A DNA stretch of 64,000 bases from Mycobacterium sp. IDR2000157661 (GCF_022317005.1 NZ_CP081006.1:2604001-2668000), one strand, 5' to 3'. Shown: positions 28,847 to 38,545, counted from the stretch's first letter. The notes: generated from the sequence alone by a model not told the origin. A program made the numbers and translations.

Positions 28847-28998
28847 CACGCTTTCCTGTTGAACGCCGAATGCACGTCGACAGTATCGTGCAACGGGTGC
28901 GCTCAGTGTCGGCTTGAGCCACGTTGTCGACGCGGGGGGCGCCCGATCCCCGACACTAGACGCGTTGGGTAGCGTGCTCACCGGCCGCCATCACTGAG

Positions 28999-29072
28999 GC
29001 CCCCATAGCCCAATTGGCAGAGGCAGCGGACTTAAAATCCGTCAAGTGTGGGTTCGAGTCCCACTGGGGGCA
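28999..29072 (+). tRNA. tRNA-Leu (anticodon TAA), short variable arm
   Basis: The acceptor stem GCCCCCA/TGGGGGC is perfect, the anticodon stem GCGGA/TCCGT encloses CTTAAAA (anticodon TAA), and the T arm is GTGGG-TTCGAGT-CCCAC; discriminator A. It is only 74 nt with a 5-nt variable loop, unlike the long variable arm of typical Leu tRNAs. Anticodon and discriminator A support Leu. A degenerate second copy of its 3' half lies at 30119-30160. Confidence 0.9.
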
Positions 29073-29141
29073 CGGTGATTGTGGTGGTAGCAGCGTGTCG
29101 TACGGTCGTCGGTGCCGTCGGAAAGCGGTTCCCCCGGCAAC

Positions 29142-30002
29142 TTAGCGGGCCGGTGCGTTCGGATCGTGCGGGATAACGATCGGGTCTGCGGCAAGAACCT
29201 TCATATCTTCGTCGCGCGGCCCCCATCCGCTTCCGAAGGTGTTTGTGTGGAAGATCTGGCCGGTGAGTGTCTGCGCGCTCTGTTGGGCAAGGTAGACGAT
29301 CGGCGGACCAAGCACCTCAGGTGTCGGAACATTTCCGGAACCTGCTTTGAGGTGTTCTTCGTATTTGTCCGGATAAAGCCGGCGCATGGTCTCGGTCAAC
29401 GTCGTACCCGGGCTGAATGCATTCACAGCGATGCCATGAGGGCGGAATTCGTCTGCGCACCATGTCGTCAGGCGGTTCACCGCCGCCTTGGAGATGCAGT
29501 ACATCAACAGATCTTGGTGTCCGGAGGCTCCGCCGGTGGTGTCGGCGCATGCCGACGTGAGCAGGACGATGCTGCCCGAGCCCTGCGCGATCATGTGTGG
29601 TGCCACTGAACGGACGAGGTAGTAGGCACCGCGGACGTTCACGTCCATTACCCGATCCCATTGCTGAGCCGTGATTGTGAACGCGTCGTGGCGCGGGTAG
29701 ATGCCGACCGCGAAGACTAGGACGTCGATTCGGCCGTGATCGGCGATCGCGCGTTCGACCATGTCGTGTACCTCAGCGTCGCGTTCGACATCGCAGGCGA
29801 TTGTGTCGACGGAGAACCCTTCGCGCGCCGCTTCGCGCGCAATCCCTTCCAGCGTGAGTATCGAATCCGGTTCGGACGGCTTGGACAGCGTGCGGGCAGC
29901 CGCGATCACCTTGGCGCCTTCCCGGGCGAGCGCCAACACGTAGGCACGACCGGATCCCTGGCTCGCACCGACGACCAGCGCGACCTTGTCCTTCAGTTTC
30001 AT
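29142..30002 (-). CDS. Mycofactocin-type or carveol-dehydrogenase-like SDR
   Basis: 286-residue SDR. The N-terminal motif is VVGASQGSGRAYV, a Gly-rich variant of TGxxxGIG; VFAVGIYPR replaces NNAG, LLTSACADTT carries the catalytic Ser, and YCISKAAVNR the Tyr-Lys pair. The long loop after the first strand and VNAFSPGTTLTETM resemble SDRs that carry non-exchangeable NAD in actinobacteria, but I cannot prove that subtype. By eye the base composition is less GC-rich than its neighbours. It is the only gene in the segment flanked by tRNA-Leu and its degenerate copy, consistent with acquired DNA. Confidence 0.72.
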   Translation of the reverse strand: MKLKDKVALVVGASQGSGRAYVLALAREGAKVIAAARTLSKPSEPDSILTLEGIAREAAREGFSVDTIACDVERDAEVHDMVERAIADHGRIDVLVFAVGIYPRHDAFTITAQQWDRVMDVNVRGAYYLVRSVAPHMIAQGSGSIVLLTSACADTTGGASGHQDLLMYCISKAAVNRLTTWCADEFRPHGIAVNAFSPGTTLTETMRRLYPDKYEEHLKAGSGNVPTPEVLGPPIVYLAQQSAQTLTGQIFHTNTFGSGWGPRDEDMKVLAADPIVIPHDPNAPAR

Positions 30003-30118
30003 GACAAGGGCCAGGCGTGGTAGAAGATCGACGCGCTGGGTGACCGACGCAGGCCCGAACGCACAATCTTGTACATGAGCCTGACGCTACTCGTTGCCGA
30101 GTGCCCAGCTAGTCCAAG

Positions 30119-30160
30119 CTTGAAATCCGCCCACTGTCGGTTCCGCTCCACTAGGGGCAC
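30119..30160 (+). repeat. Degenerate copy of the tRNA-Leu 3' half (att-like remnant)
   Basis: CTTGAAATCCG... to ...AGGGGCAC matches tRNA-Leu positions 29031-29073 at about 33 of 43 positions in a hand alignment with one gap. It keeps the anticodon-loop edge, the GGTTC of the T arm and the GGGGCAC end. Bases just before it (GCCCAGCTAGTCCAA) vaguely resemble the tRNA 5' end. It is read as the far attachment site of an old integration or a decayed duplicate tRNA. Confidence 0.55.
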
Positions 30161-30184
30161 CCGGTCGCGGCCGGTAGATGCCAC

Positions 30185-31878
30185 TCAGTCGATGACAGGG
30201 ACCAGCAGTTGTGCAGGCCGCTGCGGGCCCCAGTGCACGGTGGCGCTGCCGCGGGATCGCCGCTCGTAGGCGCCGGGGAACTGGCCGGTCAGCGGATTAC
30301 GCGGCCACAGCCAGCGCCCGGCGATGACCAGCCGCAGTTGTTCTCCGCGCCGAAACACCGTTGCCGACGGCCCGAGCGCGATGTCGACGTCTACCACTTC
30401 TGCGGGGCGCAGCGGCCGACGCTCAGTGCAGGCGGGCACCGGCGCGAACGGGCGCGACAGTTCCGAGTCGAGGGTCCGCATCGACGCGCGCAACCATCCC
30501 GTCGTCACCCGGTCGCGCCCGAATCCGTAGGAACCTTCGAACGAGACATACTGCCCTCGCGGTACTTCTCGACACCGACGAACAGGTCCACGTCGTCGCT
30601 TCCGGTCACGCTGACGAACAGTCGCAACGCCATCGGTCCGGTGATCTCGACATCCTCGGGCACGGTCCACCCGAATCTCACGCCGGACGAACGGACGTCG
30701 AAGCCGATCGAACCGTCGACGGCCGCTGTATCGGGGCGCAGGCCGTCGGCGGTCAGGTACAACGGGGTCCACTTCGTCCGTTCAAGCGGCCAACTCTGCT
30801 CGTCGCGGACCTCCACCACCCGGTCACGACTCTCGCGAACTTCGAGCCGCACCCGGGGAAGAGGTGCGCCGTGGTCACCACCGCGGAGATGGCGGTCCAG
30901 GAAATCCAACTGCGTGCGCAACGACTCCCCGGAGTAGAAGTTGGCCCACTTGCCCTCTCGGTGGGTGTACAGGTGACGTTCGACCGAACCGATCTGCTCG
31001 AACGCCCGGATCGAGCCGCGGGTGTGCAGGTTGTTGTCGGAGAAGCTGCCGCAGATCAGCGCGGGCACCTCGATGCGGCTTAGGTCGGGGACCAGTGAAC
31101 GCCAAAACTCATCGCGCAGCGGATGTTTCGCGCTCTCCTCGTCCACCTGGTATGCGAGTCGGATGTTGCGGAGCTCGCGAGTCCACAGCTTGACGAACCC
31201 GACCTCCGCGATGCCGCCCGGTCGCATCAAGTCGCGGTAGGCGTCGGTGAAGCCCTCCCAGGGCACGATGGCCTTGAGATGCGGCGGACGCATCGAGGCG
31301 GCCTTCCACTGCGAGATCGCCAGGTAGGACACACCGAGCATGCCGACCGCGCCGGTGCTCCACGGCTGCGTGCCCACCCACTCGATCAGGTCGTAGACGT
31401 CTTCGCCCTCCTGGTCGGAGAGCACCGAGCCGACGCCGTCGGAGTGGCCGGCACCGCGGAGGTCGCAGTTGACGACGGCGAAACCGTGCGCGGTCCACCA
31501 TGCCGGGTCGGGAGCTTCCCAGCCGGTCAGGTGAGAGAACCGGACGGCGGCGGGTTGTCGCAAGGCGCGGTACTGGAACGGAAGGGTGTATCCGCCGGTC
31601 CTTCGGCGAGGCTTGGGGTGGTTGTCCTTGCCGTAGGGGTGTGCGGACAGGACGACCGCGTACCGCCCCTCGCCTGCGGGCAGATGCACGTTGACGCGCA
31701 GCACTGTGCCATCGCGTGTGCTCACCGGCACGTCGTGTTGCACCCTGACGGAATCGGGCGCAGGACGCAGGATCGTGACCGGAGGATTCAGGATTCCCCG
31801 CAGCCGCGCCAGGGCGTAGCGGGCCGCACCCGGGCGCCGCCATGGCCGATCGGCTGCGGGGGCGTCGGTGGCAGTCAC
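30185..31878 (-). pseudogene. CocE/NonD-family hydrolase, frameshifted
   Basis: X-Pro dipeptidyl-peptidase/cocaine-esterase-like serine hydrolase. The first part (from GTG 31878, preceded by AAGGAG) has the acyl-enzyme Ser in MLGVSYLAISQW (about residue 184) and the N-terminal hydrolase domain, and reads out of frame after GVEKYREG. A second frame continues immediately with YVSFEGSYGFGRDRV and carries the C-terminal jelly-roll domain to TGA at 30185. The break falls at GAGGGCAG (plus-strand CCC at 30554-30556); one added base restores the family sequence. The intact protein would be about 564 residues. It is either a recent pseudogene or a sequencing error. Confidence 0.75.
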
Positions 31879-32008
31879 GAAACTCCTTGTGACAGGTGCA
31901 GCAGCTACAGGGATCACAGGCTACAAGATCGCCGATGGTGCAAACGCCCTTCACAGCTGGTTGTCCGCTGGTTGTTTCCGTCGCGTCGGTGGCGGGCATT
32001 CAGCAGGA

Positions 32009-32254
32009 ATGGACAAGCTGAGCCGACTCGGGCATGCACAGCAACGGATCGGCAAGGTTCAGCGGCGAATCTGGTTGGCGCAGGCTCTTGCGTGGCCGAC
32101 GGCGCTCGCCGCAGGCGCCGCCACGGTGGGCACCGTGGTGTGGTTCATGCGGCGACGGTCCGCGGGCGGCCGCCATGAGATGCCGGATCTGCCGGGCGCC
32201 CACGAGGACGGCACGGTCCACGTCGAGACAGACGGTCAGCTCACGCACAACTGA
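32009..32254 (+). CDS. Small single-pass membrane protein
   Basis: 81 residues from ATG 32009. One hydrophobic helix (about residues 26-45, ALAWPTALAAGAATVGTVVW) is flanked by basic residues, followed by a polar acidic C-terminus. No family recognised. The frame is also open upstream to 31868, overlapping the start region of the divergent hydrolase, so a longer form is possible; the potential ribosome-binding site is too close to this ATG to be decisive. Confidence 0.45.
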   Translation: MDKLSRLGHAQQRIGKVQRRIWLAQALAWPTALAAGAATVGTVVWFMRRRSAGGRHEMPDLPGAHEDGTVHVETDGQLTHN

Positions 32255-32271
32255 GCGCGACGTGATGTGCC

Positions 32272-32425
32272 TCAGCGGCACAGGCTTTCGAATATCTCGG
32301 TCCAGTCGCGACCCCCCGGGGTCCAGGAAGTAGTCGTCGGCGCCGCCCCATACGTCGACCGGGACCTCGATGTCCTCGGGGGCGAAACCCCACGGCTACA
32401 TCGCGGCGAGATAGTCGTCCGACAT
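32272..32425 (-). pseudogene. Alpha/beta-hydrolase C-terminal remnant
   Basis: On the minus strand a frame reads MSDDYLAAM, stop, then PWGFAPEDIEVPVDVWGGAD, typical of the strand that carries the third catalytic residue in alpha/beta hydrolases. A neighbouring frame ends with RDWTEIFESLC and a stop at 32272, typical of the last helix. The nucleophile region and catalytic His are absent, there is an in-frame stop and the frame changes, so this is a decayed, internally deleted hydrolase. Confidence 0.45.
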
Positions 32426-32471
32426 GCGCCCGAACTCGCCGATCCCGTCAATCGGGCCCGCGGGACCGACA

Positions 32472-33233
32472 ATGCCTGTAGCGACAAAGCACTATTCAGA
32501 TGACGACGCGGGGGTGGTCCACATCAACGTCGTGGCGACAGCGGCGACCCTGGTCGCGTTTCCGGTAGTCACCGGAATCGTCGGAGGTGTCGTCGCGGTG
32601 CTGCGGTCGCCTCGGCCGGCGGTAGTCAGTGGTGTCCAGCACTTCGCTGCCGGCGTCGTGATGGCGGCCGTGGCCGGTGAGGTGCTCCCACAACTTCGCG
32701 AGCGTGGACCACTGTGGCTCATTGTCATCGGGTTCGCCGCTGGTGTCGCGCTGCTGGTCGGGATGCGTCAGTTCGAGGGAGAGGATTCTTCCGATTCCGG
32801 GCTTCCGGTCAGCTTTCTCGTCGTTGTCGCCATCGATCTGTTCATCGACGGCCTCCTGGTCGGAACCGGTGCAGCGGTGTCCACCAAGACCGCAATGATC
32901 ATCGCCATCGCGCTCACGGTGGAGGTGCTGTTCCTGTGCTTGTCGGTTGCATTACGCCTGACCGGTTCTGGCGTGTCCAGGCTGACCACCGTCGCACTGA
33001 TTGGTCTGTTGACTCTCTCGGTCGCGCTCGGAGCGATTCTCGGTGCCTTACTGCTAGGTGACGCGGGGCCTGCGCTGCTCGGCCTTGTGCTCGCTTTCGC
33101 CGCCGCCGCGCTGCTGTGGTTGGTGGTGGAGGAATTACTCGTCGAGGCACATGAGACACCTGATCGTCCGTGGATGGCGGCCATGTTCTTCGTCGGCTTC
33201 CTCGCTCTGTTCTGCCTGGAGGCCCTCGGGTGA
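32472..33233 (+). CDS. ZIP family metal transporter homologue
   Basis: 253-residue polytopic membrane protein with about eight hydrophobic helices. The fourth and fifth helix regions carry HFAAGVVMAAVAGEVLPQL and AIDLFIDGLLVGTGA, positions where ZIP proteins place metal-binding His/Asp/Glu; here His, Glu and two Asp are present although the usual HSxxDG is modified. It may transport Zn, Fe or Mn, or be a ZIP-like protein with altered specificity. ATG 32472 is my choice; the next GTG is a fallback. Confidence 0.7.
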   Translation: MPVATKHYSDDDAGVVHINVVATAATLVAFPVVTGIVGGVVAVLRSPRPAVVSGVQHFAAGVVMAAVAGEVLPQLRERGPLWLIVIGFAAGVALLVGMRQFEGEDSSDSGLPVSFLVVVAIDLFIDGLLVGTGAAVSTKTAMIIAIALTVEVLFLCLSVALRLTGSGVSRLTTVALIGLLTLSVALGAILGALLLGDAGPALLGLVLAFAAAALLWLVVEELLVEAHETPDRPWMAAMFFVGFLALFCLEALG

Positions 33234-33347
33234 CCGCCGTCGTGGCCGGCCGGCCATCGCGCGCATCGCGCTGACTCGGGCTCGGAACCAGACCCGACGT
33301 GACACCATTCCGGTGCGCCGCACATCGCCCCGGGAGGAGCTCGGAGC

Positions 33348-34154
33348 ATGCACATCACCAGGCTCGGCACGGGGGTCCCTCCGGTGTTCTTCGTGCATGG
33401 ACTCGCGTGTGACGGCACGGACTGGCGCGCACAGGTCGAAACACTTTCGGCAAGGACGACGGTGGTGACGTGCGACCTGCCCGGGCACGGACTCAGTCCG
33501 GGAACCCCTGCCGAGTGCACCATCGAGGCCTACGGCATCGCTGTCGCCGACGCCCTTGCCTCGCTCGAGGTGGCACCGGCGATCGTCGTCGGCCACAGCA
33601 TGGGGTGCCGGGTGGTGCTGGCGGCGAGCCGGGCACGGCCCGATGCCGTGGCGGGTCTGGTGCTCGTGGACGGCAGCCGGATAGGCGCGGGTGATCCGGA
33701 TGCGGCCGGGCAGTCGATGGCGGACGAACTCGTCGGAGACGGCTACCTCCGATTCATGCGGAGCTTTTTCGAGTCGATGTTCGTTCCGTCGAGCGATCCC
33801 TTGGTGAGGCAGACGATCATCGACCGTGCGTTGCGTTTCCCCGCGGTCCTGGGCAGGCCACTGCTGACAGACCTGGCTCGCTGGGACGCCGGGGAAGTTG
33901 AGGCTGTACTCGACGCTGTCGACGTCCCGCTTTTGGCCATCCAGAGCACGACCATGGACACCGCTCGTGAGCGGGTGTCGCTGTCGCCGGGTGTGATGTC
34001 AGTCTGGCTGGATCTGGTCGGCATACACGTGCCGCACGCGCGAAGCGCGATTCTGCCTGGCACCAGCCACTTCCCACAGATCGAGCGGGCCGACGAAGTG
34101 ACCATGTTAATCGCCGATTTCGTGGCCGCCAACGAGACTCATACCGACCCGTGA
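33348..34154 (+). CDS. Alpha/beta hydrolase (serine type)
   Basis: 268-residue soluble hydrolase. FFVHGLACDGTDW forms the oxyanion loop, VGHSMGCRVV the nucleophile elbow (Ser84), and GTSHFPQIERAD supplies the catalytic His near the C-terminus; the Asp probably follows VPLLAIQSTTMD. It resembles lactonase/haloperoxidase-type or menaquinone-pathway-type hydrolases, but no substrate can be named. ATG preceded by GGGAGGAG. Confidence 0.82.
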   Translation: MHITRLGTGVPPVFFVHGLACDGTDWRAQVETLSARTTVVTCDLPGHGLSPGTPAECTIEAYGIAVADALASLEVAPAIVVGHSMGCRVVLAASRARPDAVAGLVLVDGSRIGAGDPDAAGQSMADELVGDGYLRFMRSFFESMFVPSSDPLVRQTIIDRALRFPAVLGRPLLTDLARWDAGEVEAVLDAVDVPLLAIQSTTMDTARERVSLSPGVMSVWLDLVGIHVPHARSAILPGTSHFPQIERADEVTMLIADFVAANETHTDP

Positions 34155-34304
34155 GCAGGTGGGTCTGGGAGCTTAGTCGGCGAATGGGCGTATGCCGGCA
34201 GGCCCAGGGGGTACAGACTGCAGTCGCCGCCGATCGAAGCGCGACGACGGCGCCTGAACTCGACCATGGAGCCTGACGAAGAGCCTTGCGGAAGGAGCGA
34301 CACC

Positions 34305-34724
34305 GTGCCGATGACGAAGAAGAACGGCAAGCCCAAGAAGAGCGAGTTGCCGAGCACGCTGAAGAAGTCCGGCAAGAAGGCTCAACGCACGTTCGCCAAG
34401 GCCCACGACGCAGCGGCGAAGGAATACGGTGACGGCGAGCGCGCCCACCGGGTGGCCTACAGCGCACTCAAGCACAAGTTCGAGAAGGTCGGCGACCGCT
34501 GGGAGAAGAAGGACAAGAAAGGTCCCTCCGACGAGCGCGCCCGCAGCGGTGGTCCGGACGCCAAGGGCAAGAGTGCCGAGGGCGTCGATGCCAACTCGAG
34601 TAAGAAGCATCTGACCCAGGTCGCACGAAAGCTCGACATCTCGGGTCGCTCCACCATGAACAAGAAGGAACTGGTCGCCGCGATCAAGAAGGCCAACCGC
34701 CGCGAAACCGCGCGCAAACGTTAG
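34305..34724 (+). CDS. ChaB family protein with C-terminal Rho-N/SAP-like helix pair
   Basis: 139 residues, strongly basic. The N-terminal part (SELPSTLKKSGKKAQRTF, then AHDAAAKEYGDGERAHRVAY) is the ChaB domain, named from the E. coli cation transport regulator. The C-terminal 45 residues (KKHLTQVARKLDISGRS through KKELVAAIKKANRR) look like a small nucleic-acid-binding helix-extended-helix module. In actinobacteria this architecture is common near stress genes. GTG 34305 has GGAAGGAG about 8 nt upstream; ATG 34311 is possible. Confidence 0.8.
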   Translation: MPMTKKNGKPKKSELPSTLKKSGKKAQRTFAKAHDAAAKEYGDGERAHRVAYSALKHKFEKVGDRWEKKDKKGPSDERARSGGPDAKGKSAEGVDANSSKKHLTQVARKLDISGRSTMNKKELVAAIKKANRRETARKR

Positions 34725-34874
34725 CAGCCGGAGGCAGAGCCTCCCATTTTCGGCTGGCGCACTTGAGTTTCGGTTCTGCACCTGGAAGGTCTCGCCGCTT
34801 GCCACGTGGCGGCCTCGCCCATCTGCGAAACTGAGAACTCGGCCCATCAGCGTTGTACAGGAGGACGGTCACTC

Positions 34875-34931
34875 GTGCGTGGTCACGGCAGGGAGCGCGG
34901 CCGTCCGCGCGGACCAGTGCCCGCCGCCTGA
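34875..34931 (+). CDS. Predicted leader peptide coupled to the CLC gene
   Basis: An 18-codon ORF (VRGHGRERGRPRGPVPAA) starts at GTG 34875, ten bases after a perfect AGGAGG (34859-34864). Its TGA overlaps the ATG of the CLC gene in the sequence TGATG. The CLC start itself has no recognisable ribosome-binding site, so translation of the channel may depend on reinitiation after this peptide. The peptide is basic and shares no obvious family. Confidence 0.45.
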   Translation: MRGHGRERGRPRGPVPAA

Positions 34932-36268
34932 TGACGGCGCCGATGGCGGTTCCCTATCAACCCGATGACTCGATGCGGGGCTCCATCCACATCTGCGTGA
35001 CAGCCACCGTCGCAGGCATCCTGATCGGCTTCGTGGGCGGCGTTTTCCGGTGGTGCCTGGAGAAGGCGGACGAGTGGCGCGACGACTTCGTCGCGTGGAC
35101 ACTCGCACTGCCGGGGCCCGGCTGGCTGGTACCGATGGCGGCCGCCGCAATCGGTGCAACGCTTGCGGCGCTGATTGTGCGGTGGGAGCCGCTGGCCGCA
35201 GGCAGCGGCATCCAGCACGTCGAGGCGGTCTACCGTGGCGACGCGCGCCCACCGCTGATCCGGTTGCTGCCGGCCAAGTTCGTCGGCGGCGTGCTCGCCA
35301 TCGGGTCGGGGCTGGTGCTCGGACGCGAGGGACCGACCGTGCACATGGGCGCCGCGATCGGAGCCGAAGCGGCGCGGCGGGCTCGGTTGCCTGACCCCGA
35401 GGTCCGAATGATGCAGACCGCGCTCGGCGGTGCCGGACTGGCGGTCGCGTTCAATGCACCGATCGGTGGCACTCTTTTCACGCTCGAAGAGGTCACCAAG
35501 TCGTTCCGGCTGAAAACCGTCCTGGCGACGGTGTTCGCGGCCGCCGCAGCAGTCGGGTGTTCACGTCTGGTCCTCGGCGATCACCCCGACTTCCTCGTCG
35601 AGCCCATCGACCCCCCGGCGTTTGCGTGGCTTCCCGTTTTCGTCGTATTCGGCTTGCTCACCGGCATTCTGGGCGCTGCTTACAACGGATTGGTGTTGTG
35701 GCTTCTGGACCACGTCGGTCAGCTGCGGCGGATCTCCGGAGTGGTCAAGGCGGCCATCATCGGCGCGGTCATCGGCCTTGCGATGGTCGTCTATCCGCTG
35801 AGCGTGGGCGGCGGTGACCCACTGACTCAGCAGATCCTCGGAGGCGCGCAGTTCGTGCTCCCCGTCGTGATCGGGCTCCTGGCGGTGCGGCTGATCGCCG
35901 GACCGCTGTCGTACTCGGCCGCCGTGCCGGGCGGACTGTTCGCGCCGCTGCTGGCCGTGGGCGCGTTGTGGGGACTGTTGTTCGTCGGCGTTTTCGGCGG
36001 CATGTGGCCTGGCGATGTGTCGACGCTGGCCGTTCCCATGGCGCTCGTCGGCATGGCGGCGTTCTTCGCGGCGACGGTGCGGGCACCCGTGACGGGAATG
36101 GTTCTGGTTGTCGAGATGACGGCCACGACGGCGGTGCTGGTGCCCATCATGGCGGCGACTGCGGCAGCGGTCCTGGCGGCCAGCCTGGTGCGGTCAGCGC
36201 CGATCTACGACAGTCTCCGCGAACGCATGCCCGACGAGGAGTCCATCGAACGCCGCGGTGACGGGTAG
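34931..36268 (+). CDS. CLC family chloride channel/transporter
   Basis: 445-residue polytopic membrane protein. All three CLC selectivity signatures are visible: GSGIQHVEAV (GSGIP region), GREGPTVHMGAAIG with the gating Glu, and GGLFAPLLAVGALWG. The E. coli-type gating Glu suggests Cl-/H+ exchange rather than a passive channel. There are no cytoplasmic CBS domains. The start at ATG 34931 overlaps the stop of a short leader ORF; ATG 34943 or 34973 would shorten only the N-terminus. Confidence 0.88.
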   Translation: MTAPMAVPYQPDDSMRGSIHICVTATVAGILIGFVGGVFRWCLEKADEWRDDFVAWTLALPGPGWLVPMAAAAIGATLAALIVRWEPLAAGSGIQHVEAVYRGDARPPLIRLLPAKFVGGVLAIGSGLVLGREGPTVHMGAAIGAEAARRARLPDPEVRMMQTALGGAGLAVAFNAPIGGTLFTLEEVTKSFRLKTVLATVFAAAAAVGCSRLVLGDHPDFLVEPIDPPAFAWLPVFVVFGLLTGILGAAYNGLVLWLLDHVGQLRRISGVVKAAIIGAVIGLAMVVYPLSVGGGDPLTQQILGGAQFVLPVVIGLLAVRLIAGPLSYSAAVPGGLFAPLLAVGALWGLLFVGVFGGMWPGDVSTLAVPMALVGMAAFFAATVRAPVTGMVLVVEMTATTAVLVPIMAATAAAVLAASLVRSAPIYDSLRERMPDEESIERRGDG

Positions 36269-36441
36269 CCGCGCGCCGAGGTATCGCGCGTCAACCAGTG
36301 TGTAGTCCATCTAATTACAGGGTAGGGTGACTGGAACAGTCAACGCAGATGAGGAGCGTGCGGGGGTCCGCTCTATCTGTTGGTCCTCGCGTCCGATCGT
36401 CTCCGGACGGCGGAGACGAAAGCCTTCTCGGAGGAGTTCCC

Positions 36442-36735
36442 GTGCGCCATCTGATCGGCCTACTGATCACCCCTGCCATCGCTGCCGCCGCTGCTGCTGT
36501 CGCCGTCGCCGCACCGGCGTCGGCGGACCAGGCGGAGTTCATTCACAAGATCCAGTCGGAGTACGTCTTCCTGACGACGGACCAACTGGTCTCGATCGGT
36601 CAAGAGATCTGCGCGGCCGCCGCCAGTGGCGTTCCGGCATCCGACACGGTGATGATGGTGCGCGACGAACTCGGTATGTCGGTGTCCGGGGCCGGCGACG
36701 TGGTCAGCACCGCGATCGTCGAACTCGGTTGCTGA
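36442..36735 (+). CDS. DUF732 small secreted protein
   Basis: 97 residues. A signal peptide (VRHLIGLLITPAIAAAAAAV...) ends near APASA, and the mature part has the DUF732 helical pattern with FIHKIQSEY, a Gly at the turn and two Cys (EICAAAASG and the C-terminal ELGC) that probably form a disulfide. DUF732 proteins are abundant, mycobacteria-specific exported proteins of unknown function. GTG 36442 is preceded by GGAGGAG. Confidence 0.82.
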   Translation: MRHLIGLLITPAIAAAAAAVAVAAPASADQAEFIHKIQSEYVFLTTDQLVSIGQEICAAAASGVPASDTVMMVRDELGMSVSGAGDVVSTAIVELGC

Positions 36736-36755
36736 GCGGTCACATAACAAGCTGA

Positions 36756-37832
<1,077 letters not shown>

Positions 37833-38165
37833 TCAGGCGTCGTCGCAGAGTCCCTCGCCAGTGGCGGCACGCCCAAAGCTCGCCCAGTTCACGTCGACGC
37901 TCCCGCCTGCGTCCAGGCTCGGCAGCGGGTCGGTCGTGCAGCGGCGTTCCCTCTGACCTGGGCGTATCGCGTTGAGCAGTGCGGCCCGCCGGCAGGTTCG
38001 GCACGGGTCAGTAATGTCCTATATATTGCTGCTTTGACCGGCGCGGACGGGTGCCCGACGATGCATTTGATCGAGGAAGTCGCTAACCTGTTGCCCGGGT
38101 TCAGACGGCAGCCTCTCGAGATCGGGTCATGACCGCTTCGGTGGTTGCCAAACAAGAGGTGAGGC
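37833..38165. other. 333-nt intergenic region with possible minus-strand gene remnant
   Basis: No intact gene. A minus-strand frame ending at 37833 reads SVDVNWASFGRAATGEGLCD before its stop and is open back to about 38010, with several Cys residues, but it meets a stop without an ATG/GTG/TTG start that I trust. CCTATATATTG near 38017-38027 is the only AT-rich patch and could be a promoter. The last 60 nt lead into the STAS gene. Confidence 0.3.
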
Positions 38166-38513
38166 TTGAACGCACAGCTTTGTACCGAGAACTGGGTGGG
38201 ACAGGTGGCGGTGGTCGCCGCGTCCGGCGATCTCGACATGCTCACAGCTCCGCAGCTCAAAGACGCCGTCGACGCCGTCCTGAGCAAGGAGCCCGCCGGG
38301 TTGATCATCGACCTGACCAAGGTGGAGTTCCTGGGCTCCGCGGGGATGCAGGTGCTGATGGAGACCCACAACCAGACCGACGGCGCCCAGACTCGGTTCG
38401 CCGTCGTCGCCGAGGGAGCCGCCACCAGCAGGCCCCTTAAGATCACCGGGATCGCCGACCTCATCGACTTGTTCTCGTCGCTGGAAGTGGCGCTGGACAA
38501 CTTCGCTGCATGA
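38166..38513 (+). CDS. STAS-domain anti-anti-sigma factor
   Basis: 115-residue SpoIIAA/RsbV-like protein that should bind an anti-sigma kinase when unphosphorylated. The phosphorylation loop is VEFLGSAGMQVL with Ser in the canonical position; GDLDMLTAPQL begins the first helix. The start appears to be TTG 38166, following GAGGTGAGG. The HATPase gene is 32 nt downstream and a second STAS gene lies beyond, forming a partner-switching module. No sigma factor gene is present. Confidence 0.85.
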   Translation: MNAQLCTENWVGQVAVVAASGDLDMLTAPQLKDAVDAVLSKEPAGLIIDLTKVEFLGSAGMQVLMETHNQTDGAQTRFAVVAEGAATSRPLKITGIADLIDLFSSLEVALDNFAA

Positions 38514-38545
38514 TCGCGGGGCCGACGGGGTAACCATTCGTCACC

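Noticed and set aside
30100..30160. A second functional tRNA-Leu
   Set aside because: The D arm is missing, T-arm pairing is broken and the acceptor stem lacks a matching 5' strand; it is only a degenerate remnant.
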